A program made the translations under genes and the position numbers. From Solirubrobacteraceae bacterium (lineage in GTDB: Bacteria > Actinomycetota > Thermoleophilia > Solirubrobacterales > Solirubrobacteraceae), in assembly GCA_030447275.1 (NCBI GenBank), contig JAUJPF010000008.1, positions 59,448 to 123,447 of the forward strand: a stretch of DNA of 64,000 nt, read 5' to 3'. Below, piece after piece: positions 53,730 to 61,986 of the stretch. The stretch's first letter is position 1, and each line of letters begins with the position of its first letter. The notes under the pieces were generated by a model. It saw only the letters and a program-made list of their open reading frames with translations. It had not been told where the DNA came from and did no database searches.

Positions 53730-54722
53730 TCAGCTTCGGACCGCGAGAACCTGCGCGAGCCGCGCGGCGACGAGCAGCGGCGACTCCGTGATCTGGCGCC
53801 AGGTGAACCTGAGCACGACGTAGCCGGAGGCCTGCAGCTCTGCGTCGCGTGCGCGGTCACGCTCGAACGCGCGCCGGTTCGCGTGCGCGGCCCAGCCGTC
53901 GGTCTCGACGACGACCTTCTCCCGCGGCCACAGGAAGTCGACGACGTAGGGGCCGAGCCGCCGGTTGACCTCCGGGCGGTGCAGCCCCGCTTCCCGGACC
54001 AGCCGCAGCAGCGCCCGCTCGAGCTCCGACCGCGTCGGAGCACCGTCCGCGGCCGCCAGCACCCGCCGCAGCTCCGGCTGTCCCCGCCGGTCCATCGCCC
54101 GGCCCATCGCAGCCTCGAGGTCGCGACGCGCGACCAGCCGCAGCACTTGTGCCTCGGCGAGCGCCCGCTCCAGCGCGGCCTCACCCGATGCGGCGAGGTC
54201 GACGATCGTCCGCGCCGGCGCCGTCAGCGGCACGCCGTCGAGCCGACGGACGTCCTCCGGTGCGAGCGCAGCGGTCGTGTGGACGACGACGCCCGGCCGC
54301 GGACGTGGCTCGCGGCGCGGCACCGTCACCTCGACGGGTTCGCCGCGCTCGGCAAGGATCCGCCACGCCGCCGCGGCGGAGCGGTGGCTGATCAAAGCAC
54401 CCGGGCCGCCGGCGAGCAGCGCCGCGGTCGCGCGACCGCACCACCCGAGAGCGGTGTGGCCGACCGCGTAGACGCCGCGGTGGAGGACGACGAGCCGCCC
54501 GGCCCGCACCCGGCGGTCGATCGCGGCGGGCGACAGCCCGAGCGCGAGGAGCTGCCCGCGCGAGACGACGCCCCCCTGGCGTGTCGCGAGAGCGGCGATG
54601 TCAACGTCGGGCGGAGACGTCCTGGATGCGTTCGACCGACGTTCGCGTCGGATAGCGACGTCAACGCCGGGCGAAGTCGTCCGCGGCGGTTGCGACCGAC
54701 GTTGACGTCGGAGGAGGCCCAT
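53730..54722 (-). CDS. DUF559 (PD-(D/E)xK-like) protein with AbiEi-type N-terminal domain
   Basis: 330 residues. The region [33 protein letters not shown] with [10 protein letters not shown] is the winged-helix domain of AbiEi-like antitoxins. The C-terminal domain [44 protein letters not shown] is DUF559, related to very-short-patch-repair-type endonucleases. Solo genes of this kind are frequent in Solirubrobacterales. ATG 54722 is the only good start, but the first 40 residues come from a 60-bp tandem repeat, so the original start may lie inside it. Confidence 0.8.
   Translation of the reverse strand: MGLLRRQRRSQPPRTTSPGVDVAIRRERRSNASRTSPPDVDIAALATRQGGVVSRGQLLALGLSPAAIDRRVRAGRLVVLHRGVYAVGHTALGWCGRATAALLAGGPGALISHRSAAAAWRILAERGEPVEVTVPRREPRPRPGVVVHTTAALAPEDVRRLDGVPLTAPARTIVDLAASGEAALERALAEAQVLRLVARRDLEAAMGRAMDRRGQPELRRVLAAADGAPTRSELERALLRLVREAGLHRPEVNRRLGPYVVDFLWPREKVVVETDGWAAHANRRAFERDRARDAELQASGYVVLRFTWRQITESPLLVAARLAQVLAVRS
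54600..54719. repeat. 60-bp imperfect tandem repeat, two units
   Basis: Units 54600-54659 and 54660-54719 align base for base with moderate divergence. Each begins with GTCAACG(T/C)CGGGCG and contains CCGACGTT(C/G)(G/A)CGTCGG, itself nearly palindromic, so the units can also pair with each other. They encode two 20-residue repeats at the N-terminus of the DUF559 protein. Confidence 0.7.
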
Positions 54723-54852
54723 GCGCGGGACGATCGCGCCCGCGCGGCCCGCGCGGCCCAGTGCGACGAACTTGTGGCCGACCCGCCGGGCATCGGTCGC
54801 ATTCCGTCGCGAAGCCGCCGTACCCGGCACCGGGGCGCGGTGCGCGGCCCGG

Positions 54853-54858
54853 TAGATT
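54853..54858 (+). promoter_or_regulatory. Putative -10 box for the carboxylase gene
   Basis: TAGATT is 10 nt before ATG 54869; a leader of about 3-4 nt is expected. Confidence 0.4.
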
Positions 54859-54868
54859 CGGGCGCCCC

Positions 54869-56440
54869 ATGACCGCACGACGCAAGTCCGCTGAGACCTT
54901 CGAGGAGCGGCTGGCGCAGCTGAACGAGCTGCGCGAGGCCGCCGTCCACCCGAACCCCGAGGCCGAGCAGAAGCAGCACGACCGCGGCAAGTACACGGCC
55001 CGCGAGCGGATCGAGAAGCTCCTCGACCCCGGCTCGTTCCAGGAGCTCGACACGTTCGTCCGCCACCGGACGACCGAGTTCGGCATGGACAAGAACAAGC
55101 CGTGGGGCGACGCCGTCGTCACCGGCCACGGGACGATCGACGGCCGCCGGGTCTGCGTCTTCAGCCAGGACTTCACCGTCTTCGGCGGCTCGCTCGGCGA
55201 GGTCATGGGCGAGAAGATGGTCAAGGTCATGGACCTGGCCGCGAAGATCGGCTGCCCGGTCATCGGCATCAACGACTCGGGCGGCGCCCGGATCCAGGAG
55301 GGCGTCGTCAGCCTCGGCGCCTACGGCGACGTCTTCGTGCGCAACGTCCGCTCCTCCGGCGTCATCCCCCAGATCAGCCTGATCATGGGCCCGTGCGCCG
55401 GTGGCGCCGTCTACTCCCCCGCGATGACCGACTTCATCATGATGGTGAAGGAAACCTCGCACATGTTCATCACCGGTCCCGACGTCATCAAGACGGTCAC
55501 CGGCGAGGAGGTCGACTTCGAGTCGCTCGGCGGCGCGATGGCCCACTCCACGAAGTCCGGCGTCGCGCACTTCGCCGCCGACGACGAGGACCAGTGCCTG
55601 GAGGACGCGCGGTACCTCCTGAGCTTCCTGCCGCAGAACAACCTCGAGACGGCGCCGCGCGTGCTCCCGACCGACGAGCCGATGCGGATGGACGCCGAGC
55701 TGAACAGCATCGTCCCCGCGCAGCCGAACAAGCCGTACGACATGCGCGACGTGATCCGGCTGATCGTCGACGACGGGGAGTTTCTCGAGGTCCACGAGCA
55801 CTACGCGAAGAACATCGTGTGCGGCTTCGCGCGCCTCGACGGCTACAGCGTCGGCGTCGTCGGCAACCAGCCCGCCCACATCGCCGGCGTGCTCGACATC
55901 GACTCGAGCCGCAAGGCCGCGCGCTTCGTCCGCACCTGCGACGCGTACAACATCCCGCTGCTGACGATGTGCGACGTCCCCGGCTTCCTTCCCGGCACGA
56001 GCCAGGAGTGGGGCGGGATCATCATGCACGGGGCGAAGCTGCTGTACGCCTACACCGAGGCGACCGTCCCGAAGATCACCGTCATCACGCGCAAGGCGTA
56101 CGGCGGCGCGTACGACGTCATGGCGTCCAAGCACATGCTCGCCGACTTCAACTTCGCCTGGCCGCAGGCCGAGGTCGCGGTCATGGGGCCCGAGGGCGCG
56201 GTGAACATCATCTACCGGCGCGACATCGCGAAGTCGCCCACGCCCGACGACCGCCGCTCGAAGCTCATCGACGACTACAAGGCGCGCTTCGCGAACCCGT
56301 ACACGGCGGCCGAGCGCGGCTACGTCGACGACGTCATCACGCCGAGCGAAACCCGGCCGAAGGTCATCACCGCGCTGCACACGCTGCTGACGAAGCGCGA
56401 GGTCGGCCCGAAGCGCAAGCACGGGAACATCCCGCTGTGA
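54869..56440 (+). CDS. Acyl-CoA carboxylase beta subunit (propionyl-CoA carboxylase type)
   Basis: 523 residues, the usual length. Signatures: [60 protein letters not shown] and [16 protein letters not shown] (oxyanion hole of the first crotonase half). Also [21 protein letters not shown] and [18 protein letters not shown] in the second half. It transfers CO2 from carboxybiotin to acyl-CoA, most likely propionyl-CoA, giving methylmalonyl-CoA for the mutase at 51136. The biotin-carrying alpha subunit is not in the window. Confidence 0.95.
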   Translation: MTARRKSAETFEERLAQLNELREAAVHPNPEAEQKQHDRGKYTARERIEKLLDPGSFQELDTFVRHRTTEFGMDKNKPWGDAVVTGHGTIDGRRVCVFSQDFTVFGGSLGEVMGEKMVKVMDLAAKIGCPVIGINDSGGARIQEGVVSLGAYGDVFVRNVRSSGVIPQISLIMGPCAGGAVYSPAMTDFIMMVKETSHMFITGPDVIKTVTGEEVDFESLGGAMAHSTKSGVAHFAADDEDQCLEDARYLLSFLPQNNLETAPRVLPTDEPMRMDAELNSIVPAQPNKPYDMRDVIRLIVDDGEFLEVHEHYAKNIVCGFARLDGYSVGVVGNQPAHIAGVLDIDSSRKAARFVRTCDAYNIPLLTMCDVPGFLPGTSQEWGGIIMHGAKLLYAYTEATVPKITVITRKAYGGAYDVMASKHMLADFNFAWPQAEVAVMGPEGAVNIIYRRDIAKSPTPDDRRSKLIDDYKARFANPYTAAERGYVDDVITPSETRPKVITALHTLLTKREVGPKRKHGNIPL

Positions 56441-58089
56441 GGAGCCACGCCCTCGCCGCCGCGGTGGCCGCGGTGGCCGCGCTCGCGCTCGGCGCCGCGC
56501 CGGCGCAGGCGTTCGAGGTCGCCGTCCCGACCGCAGCGCCCGCCGACCCGAAGGCCGGCGCGCACAGCGACGTCACGCTGCGCATCGAGCCCTCGGGCGG
56601 CGACATCAAGGACGTCGACATCCACTTCCCGCCCGGCCTCGTCGGCGACCCGAACGCCACCCCGCGCTGCACCCACGCGCAGTTCGAGGCCAACGCGTGC
56701 CCGGCGAACACGAGGGTCGGGTCGAGCACGACCGAGGCGACGGTCGGCCTCGTCCCGCAGGAGCTCAGCGGCGACATCTTCAACCTCCAGCCGCGCGGCG
56801 ACGAGCCGGCGCGGCTGGGGATCCTCATCCGCCCGCCGCTCGGCGGCGCGATCCGCCTCGAGTCGCCCGTCACCTCGCGGCCCACCGACGGCGGCCTCGA
56901 CTCGACGCTGCGCGACATCCCGAACACGTTCAGCGGCCTCGACATCACGATCACCGCGCTCGACGTGACGCTGCTCGGCACCGCGCCCACCGGCAAGCCG
57001 TTCATGCAGAACCCGACGAGCTGCGGCCGCGCCGAGACCGTCGTCGACGCGCGCTCGTACGCGGGCGAGAGCGCCCAGGGCCGCGGCGCCTTCGAGTCGG
57101 TCGCGTGCCGCGACCTGCCGTTCGCGCCGAGCTTCGCCGCGGCGGCCGGCGAGGCCGGGCAGACCGCGCGCGGGAGCCACCCGCCGCTGACGACGGTCGT
57201 CGGCCAGACGCCGGGCCAGGCCAACGTCAAGCGCGTCGCCGTCAAGCTCCCGGGCGACATCGGCGTCGACGCCAACCGCCTGACGCGCGCGTGCGCGCAG
57301 GCCGAGTTCGACGCCGGGCGGTGCGAGCCGTCGGCCCGGATCGGCGACGCCACGGCGGTCACCCCGCTGCTCACCGCCCCGCTCGCGGGCCCCGTCACCT
57401 TCGTCGCCGGCTCGGCTCCGCTGCCCGAGCTGGTCCTCAGCCTGCGCGGCCCGCTCAGCCTCACCCTGCGCGGGACGAACACGTTCGTGCCGGGCGGGCA
57501 GCTCACGACGTTCGACGGGATCCCCGACGTCCCGCTGAGCCGCTTCGAGCTGAAGTTCTACGGCGGCGACGCCGGGCTGCTCGCCGCATCGCGCGACCTG
57601 TGTCAGGGGGCGCCGCCGCAGTTCGGCGCGACGTTCACGTCGCACGCTCAGACGGAGAGCACCGCCGACGTCCCCGCGCGGATCGAGGGGTGCACGGGCG
57701 GGAGCGCGACGCCCCCGACCGCGCGCCCGCGCCCGCGCCCGGGGGCGACGCTCGTGCTGCGCCGCCTGCGCGGCGGGCGACCGTCGCTGCGCCTGCGCGT
57801 CGACGGCCGCGGCGTGCGCGTGCGGCGCGTGAAGCTGAACCTGCCGCGCGGCATGCGGCTGAGCCGCCGCACGCAGCTCACCGGCGCGCGCGCCGTCTCC
57901 AAGCGCCGCGCGATCGTGGTCCCCGCCCGCCGCGGCGGAACGCGGACGGTCTCGCTGGCGCTCGGCCGCGGCACGCTCGACGTCGCCAAGCGGCTGCGGC
58001 GCGCGAAGCGCCTGCGCTTCGGCGTGGTGATCGACGACACGGCGGGGCGGCGGACGACGCGCCGCCTGAGCGTGCGACCGAGGCGGTAG
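56437..58089 (+). CDS. Large secreted protein of unknown function
   Basis: 550 residues starting at GTG 56437, which overlaps the carboxylase stop. A signal peptide (about residues 1-24, ending APAQA) is followed by two similar beta-rich halves. Each has a [14 protein letters not shown] / [12 protein letters not shown] motif, a [11 protein letters not shown] / [11 protein letters not shown] cysteine pair, and RVGSST / ARIGDAT. From about residue 430 a basic Arg-rich domain follows. It looks like a duplicated extracellular beta-sandwich; I do not know its role. Confidence 0.7.
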   Translation: MRSHALAAAVAAVAALALGAAPAQAFEVAVPTAAPADPKAGAHSDVTLRIEPSGGDIKDVDIHFPPGLVGDPNATPRCTHAQFEANACPANTRVGSSTTEATVGLVPQELSGDIFNLQPRGDEPARLGILIRPPLGGAIRLESPVTSRPTDGGLDSTLRDIPNTFSGLDITITALDVTLLGTAPTGKPFMQNPTSCGRAETVVDARSYAGESAQGRGAFESVACRDLPFAPSFAAAAGEAGQTARGSHPPLTTVVGQTPGQANVKRVAVKLPGDIGVDANRLTRACAQAEFDAGRCEPSARIGDATAVTPLLTAPLAGPVTFVAGSAPLPELVLSLRGPLSLTLRGTNTFVPGGQLTTFDGIPDVPLSRFELKFYGGDAGLLAASRDLCQGAPPQFGATFTSHAQTESTADVPARIEGCTGGSATPPTARPRPRPGATLVLRRLRGGRPSLRLRVDGRGVRVRRVKLNLPRGMRLSRRTQLTGARAVSKRRAIVVPARRGGTRTVSLALGRGTLDVAKRLRRAKRLRFGVVIDDTAGRRTTRRLSVRPRR

Positions 58090-58093
58090 CGCG

Positions 58094-58483
58094 ATGGCGG
58101 ACGAGCACGAGCACGACCACGAGGTCCCCAAGCTCGTCCGCAAGCTGCGCGTCCAGCGCGAGCGCCACCTCCAGCGCGCGACGCCGGTCCGGTGGCTGTT
58201 CGTCATCGCCGGCTTCACGATCCTCCTCGTCGGCCTGGCGATGCTCGTGCTGCCGGGCCCGGCGCTGGCGGTCATCCCGATCGGCCTCTTCGTCCTCGCG
58301 CTCGAGTTCCAGTGGGCCGAGGAGTGGCTCGAGCGGTCGATCCACCAGGCCGACAAGGCCAAGCAGAAGGCCGCCGAGACGTCGACGCTCACCCGCGTGG
58401 TGACGGCCGGCGGGACCGTGCTGGCCATCGCGGGCATCGTCGCGTGGGCGATCGTCGGCGACATCCCCATCGTCCCGGTGTAG
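58094..58483 (+). CDS. PGPGW-family membrane protein (copy 1)
   Basis: 129 residues: a charged N-terminus, one helix RWLFVIAGFTILLVGLAMLV, the motif LPGPALAVIPIGLFVLALEFQWAEEWLE typical of PGPGW/TIGR02611 proteins, an amphipathic lysine-rich segment and a third helix. Inner-membrane location, function unknown. It is followed by a hairpin and a paralogue. Confidence 0.82.
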   Translation: MADEHEHDHEVPKLVRKLRVQRERHLQRATPVRWLFVIAGFTILLVGLAMLVLPGPALAVIPIGLFVLALEFQWAEEWLERSIHQADKAKQKAAETSTLTRVVTAGGTVLAIAGIVAWAIVGDIPIVPV

Positions 58484-58505
58484 CGGGGCGCGGCGCCGCT
58501 CCCCG
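58484..58505. terminator. Hairpin between the two PGPGW genes
   Basis: CGGGGCGCGGC at 58484-58494 pairs with GCCGCTCCCCG at 58495-58505 with one mismatch, immediately after the stop at 58483. No U-tract is present; it could reduce read-through into the next gene. Confidence 0.4.
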
Positions 58506-58512
58506 AAATGGG

Positions 58513-58518
58513 TAGCCC
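58513..58518 (+). promoter_or_regulatory. Putative -10 box of a leaderless promoter
   Basis: TAGCCC is 6 nt before ATG 58525. Confidence 0.35.
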
Positions 58519-58524
58519 CGCTGC

Positions 58525-58911
58525 ATGACCGTCGAGACGCCCGCCAAGCCGAAGCTCGTCCGCAAGCTCGAGGCGCAGCGCGCGACGATCAAGGAGAAGC
58601 CGCGCGCGGTGCGCTGGCTGCTCGTCGCCGCCGGCTTCACGCTGCTGCTCGCCGGCGCGGTGATGCTCGTCCTCCCGGGGCCGGCGTTCGTCGTCATCCC
58701 GATCGGCCTTGCGCTGCTGTCGCTCGAGTTCTGCTGGGCGGGGCGGCTCCTCGACCGCTCGCTCGTCGAGGCCGACAAGGCGCGGCGCAAGGCGGCCGAC
58801 ACGACGTGGACCCAGCGGCTGCTGACGGCCGGCGCCGTCGTGCTGGGCATCGCCGCGGTGATCGGCGTGTGGAGCTACTTCGGCGACGTGCCCGTGTTAC
58901 CCGCGGTGTAG
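58525..58911 (+). CDS. PGPGW-family membrane protein (copy 2)
   Basis: 128 residues, a clear paralogue of the preceding gene: PKLVRKLEAQR, RWLLVAAGFTLLLAGAVMLVLPGPAFVVIPIGLALLSLEF, ADKARRKAADT and a final helix ending GDVPVLP. Both copies share the order helix, LPGPA motif, basic linker, helix, and GD(I/V)P(I/V)xPxV end. Tandem duplication with independent promoters seems likely. Confidence 0.82.
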   Translation: MTVETPAKPKLVRKLEAQRATIKEKPRAVRWLLVAAGFTLLLAGAVMLVLPGPAFVVIPIGLALLSLEFCWAGRLLDRSLVEADKARRKAADTTWTQRLLTAGAVVLGIAAVIGVWSYFGDVPVLPAV

Positions 58912-58956
58912 GCTCGCCCGAGCCTTCGCCGTCCCCGCCGTCTCGGAGGAGAACCC

Positions 58957-60009
58957 TTGATCACCGCCCGTCTTCGGCGCACGGCCGCGCTGGCCGTCGC
59001 CGCCGCCTCGCTGCTGGCCGTCGTGCCGGCCTCGGCGCCCGCCAAGCCCCAGGACCTGAGGGTCATGGTGCGCAACCTGTACCTCGGGACCGACCTGATC
59101 CCGCTGGCCACCGCTCCCGACCGCCCGTCGTTCGAGCAGGCCGCCGGCCAGCGCTTCCAGACCGTCCTGCGCAACGACTACGCGAACCGCGCCAAGGCGC
59201 TCGCGGCGGAGATCAAGCTGCGCAGGCCCGATCTGGTCGGCCTGCAGGAGGCGGCGATCTGGCGCACGGGTCCGAAGGACGGCGACGCCACACGGGCCAC
59301 CGACGAGGTCTACGACTCCACGGAGCTGCTGCTCGAGGAGCTGGCGAACCGCGGCCTGACCTACCGCGTCGTCCGCGGCCGCGACTGGTTCGACTTCGAG
59401 GCGCCGACGACCGACCAGGACGTCCGGCTCACCCAGCGCGACGTCATCCTCGTCCGGCGCGGGTCGAAGGTGCGGCTCGGCAACAAGTTCGCCGGCCAGT
59501 TCCGCGACCACTTCGACGTCAACACCCAGGCCGGTCTGGCGCAGTCGCTGCGCGGCTGGGTCGGCGTCGACGGGACGCTCGCCGGGCGGAAGTTCCGTTT
59601 CGTGACCACGCATCTCGAGGCCTTCGCCCCGGCGATCGCCGAGAAGCAGATGGCCCAGCTCGTGGGGCCGGGCGGGCCGCTCGCGTCGAAGAGCCGCAAG
59701 TCGATCCTCATGGGCGACTTCAACTCGGCCCCGACCGCCAACGCCAACGACCGCGGCACCAACCGCGACGCCAGCGCGTACTACACGGCGATCGAGGCGG
59801 GCTTCCGCAACCCGCTCCCGCGGCGGTCGACGTGCTGCTTCGGCGAGGACCTGCACACCACGGGCGAGAAGCTCGACACCTGGATCGACCACATCGTCGT
59901 GCGCCCGCGCATCCGCGCGCTCGCCTCGGGGATCGTCGGGACGAAGCAGATCGGCGGGATCTACCCGTCCGACCACGCCGGGATCTGGGCGACGCTCCGC
60001 CTGCGCTAG
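58957..60009 (+). CDS. Secreted endonuclease/exonuclease/phosphatase-family protein
   Basis: 350 residues. Start TTG 58957 follows a good GGAGGAG ribosome site. Signal peptide to about residue 30 (VVPASAPA). The EEP fold motifs are MVRNLYLGTD, LVGLQEAA (metal Glu), TTHLEAF, LMGDFNSAP (Asp-Asn) and YPSDHAGIWATL (catalytic His). It is a secreted phosphodiesterase, for example a nuclease or phospholipase. TAGGCT 43 nt upstream may be its -10 box. The stop shares CTAG with the convergent gene. Confidence 0.88.
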   Translation: MITARLRRTAALAVAAASLLAVVPASAPAKPQDLRVMVRNLYLGTDLIPLATAPDRPSFEQAAGQRFQTVLRNDYANRAKALAAEIKLRRPDLVGLQEAAIWRTGPKDGDATRATDEVYDSTELLLEELANRGLTYRVVRGRDWFDFEAPTTDQDVRLTQRDVILVRRGSKVRLGNKFAGQFRDHFDVNTQAGLAQSLRGWVGVDGTLAGRKFRFVTTHLEAFAPAIAEKQMAQLVGPGGPLASKSRKSILMGDFNSAPTANANDRGTNRDASAYYTAIEAGFRNPLPRRSTCCFGEDLHTTGEKLDTWIDHIVVRPRIRALASGIVGTKQIGGIYPSDHAGIWATLRLR

Positions 60010-61382
60010 AGCTCGACGAGCTGCGCCTCGACGGCGCCGCCGCGGTACGCCTCGAGCGCCGCGGCGGCGACCGCGAGATCCTGGATCGCCAGGCCCGTCG
60101 AGTCGAACAGCGTGACCGCCTCGGGCCCCGGCCTCCCCGCCGCCTCGCCGGTGAGGACGGCCCCGAGGTCGGTCACCTGCTCGCGCGTCACCATCCCCGC
60201 TCCGACCGCCGCGGTCAGCTCGCCGCCGTGCGAGGCCTGCGCCCACTCGTCGCAGAAGAGCGCGCACGACGCGACGGCGCCGACCGTCGCCTCGGCCTTG
60301 CCGGGGCCGTCGGCGCCGAGCATGTTCAGGTGCAGCCCGGCGTGCAGGTCGCCGATCTCCACCACCGGCTCGTGGCCCGGCGTCACGCAGCAGACGACGT
60401 CCTGCGCCAGCGCCTCCGCGCGCGTGCCCGCCGACCAGCCCAGCTCGGCGGCCAGCGCCTCGGCCGCCACCGGCGCGACGTCGGAGCACACGCCGGGGCC
60501 GTAGCCGCCCGCGGCGAGGCAGCGCGCGGCCCACGCCCCGTGCAGCCCGCTGCCGACGATCCCGACCGTCCGCCCGGCGGCGAGCGCGTCGGCGGCGACC
60601 GCGGCGACGGCGCCCGTGCGCAGCGCGGTCACGGCGCCCGCGTCCATCAGCGCGAGCGGCTCGGACGTCGCCGCGTCGGACACCACGAGCAGCCCGATCA
60701 CCGTAGGCAGGCCGCGGGCCGGGTTCGACGGGAAGGAGGAGATCCACTTGAGGATCGCGAGGCCCCGTCCCCGCGCGGGCATCGCGCGGAAGTCGCCGTG
60801 GGGCGGGCTCTCGAGGTAGACCTTCGACGGCATCACCCACTCGCCGCGGTGGTGGGCGACGAACGCGTCGCGGGTGGCGTCGGTCTTGGCGTTGAGGATC
60901 CACTCCAAGATCCCGCGCTTCGCCGAGCGCGGGAAGGCGTCCCACTGGCGGCGCGCCTCGGGCTCGGCGTCCAGCGCGGCCCGCAGCGCGGGGGGCTCCA
61001 CCAGGTTCTCCACGTCGTCCAGGGCGGTCCACGAGCCGGCTGCCTTGGCGGCCTCGATCACCGCCAGCCCCGCCGGGGCCATCAGGCCGGCGGCGGTGAG
61101 GCGCTCGACGCGCTCCTTGTTCACCCGTGACCAGTTGCTGCCCGCCTTGCGCGGCGTGAGCAGGAGCTGGGAGCGCCGATCGTCCAGCTTGCGCGGCAGG
61201 CTGTCCACCCAGCCGAAGGCCAGCGCCTCCTCCACGATGTCGTCGTAGGGCACGTGCGGGCCACCGCTGCCCTTCTTCCAGGTCACCAGCCAGATCCCCG
61301 GCGAGGCGTCGTGGTGCTCGGCCAGCCACGCCCGCCACTGCTCCCGCGACCCGACCGTGACCTGCTCGCGCTCGGCTGCCAC
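60006..61382 (-). CDS. In-frame chimera: YdeI-like domain fused to ornithine cyclodeaminase family
   Basis: 458 residues from GTG 61382. Residues 1-about 160 (SREQWRAWLAEHHDASPGIWL, EEALAFGWVDS, RRSQLLLTPRKAGSNWS, GILEWILNAK) are the YdeI/OmpD-associated family, lacking its last part. From DAFVAHHRGEWVMPSKVYLE the chain is ornithine cyclodeaminase/mu-crystallin: FRAMPARG, LMDAGAVTALRTGAVAA and the NAD motif GIVGSGLHGAWAARC, lacking its usual first about 25 residues. The joint is near 60885. Either a true fusion by deletion or an assembly joint; the reading frame is kept, so a product is possible. Confidence 0.75.
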   Translation of the reverse strand: MAAEREQVTVGSREQWRAWLAEHHDASPGIWLVTWKKGSGGPHVPYDDIVEEALAFGWVDSLPRKLDDRRSQLLLTPRKAGSNWSRVNKERVERLTAAGLMAPAGLAVIEAAKAAGSWTALDDVENLVEPPALRAALDAEPEARRQWDAFPRSAKRGILEWILNAKTDATRDAFVAHHRGEWVMPSKVYLESPPHGDFRAMPARGRGLAILKWISSFPSNPARGLPTVIGLLVVSDAATSEPLALMDAGAVTALRTGAVAAVAADALAAGRTVGIVGSGLHGAWAARCLAAGGYGPGVCSDVAPVAAEALAAELGWSAGTRAEALAQDVVCCVTPGHEPVVEIGDLHAGLHLNMLGADGPGKAEATVGAVASCALFCDEWAQASHGGELTAAVGAGMVTREQVTDLGAVLTGEAAGRPGPEAVTLFDSTGLAIQDLAVAAAALEAYRGGAVEAQLVEL

Positions 61383-61449
61383 CCCGCCATCCTCCAGTTC
61401 GCGCCTGACCCGCCGACCATATCTGGGACGCTCTCGGGGAGGCCAGGCG

Positions 61450-61986
61450 ATGGAACAGGTTCGGGCTGGGCTGCTGGTGGGCCTGCTGGCCCTGGTGATC
61501 GGCTGCGGAGGCGCGGCGTCGTCCGCCGCCGGGGTGGAGGAGATCAGCGAGCGCACGCTGGCCGCGGGGGCGCTGCCAGAGCCGGAGGGCGACCCGGTGC
61601 TGACGGTGGTCACCGCCGAGGGCGAGCGCGTCGGCTTCGACCTCCCGACCATCGAGGGCCTGCGCCGCGTGCAGACCACCGTCTTCGAGCCGTTCCTCGA
61701 GACCGACGTCGAGTTCTCCGGGGTGCTGCTGTGGGACCTGCTCGAGGTCGCGGGTGCCACCGGTGACGGGCAGGACGCCACGCTCACCGCGCTCGACGAC
61801 TACGAGGTCGAGCTGTCCCTCGAGGAGCTGCGCGACGAGCCCATCCTGCTCGCCACCCGCAGCGGGGGCGACGCCATCCCGGTGGAGGAGGGCGGGCCGA
61901 CGCGCGTGATCTTCGCCGACGGCACCTCGCAGGGCGGCAACTCCAACCTGTGGATCTGGAGCGTGAAGGAGATCGTCGTCGAATGA
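61450..61986 (+). CDS. Lipoprotein with a molybdopterin-oxidoreductase-like fold
   Basis: 178 residues from ATG 61450 with GGGGAGG upstream. The N-terminus has a lipobox (LVIGC, Cys 19). The rest resembles the sulfite-oxidase-type domain: VEFSGVLLWDLLEVAG, LDDYEVELSLEELRDEPILLA and a WIWSVKEIVV end. The molybdenum-binding cysteine is absent, so it is probably a binding or sensing protein at the outer membrane face. The last 4 bp overlap the GGDEF-EAL gene, suggesting that it signals to it. Confidence 0.7.
   Translation: MEQVRAGLLVGLLALVIGCGGAASSAAGVEEISERTLAAGALPEPEGDPVLTVVTAEGERVGFDLPTIEGLRRVQTTVFEPFLETDVEFSGVLLWDLLEVAGATGDGQDATLTALDDYEVELSLEELRDEPILLATRSGGDAIPVEEGGPTRVIFADGTSQGGNSNLWIWSVKEIVVE

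Noticed and set aside
53730..54722. Complete toxin-antitoxin pair
   Set aside because: The AbiEi-like domain is fused to DUF559 and no AbiEii-type toxin gene is adjacent.
55102..56436. Long N-terminal extension of the secreted protein at 56437
   Set aside because: The extension is the carboxylase gene read in another frame; GTG 56437 gives a proper signal peptide and overlaps the carboxylase stop.
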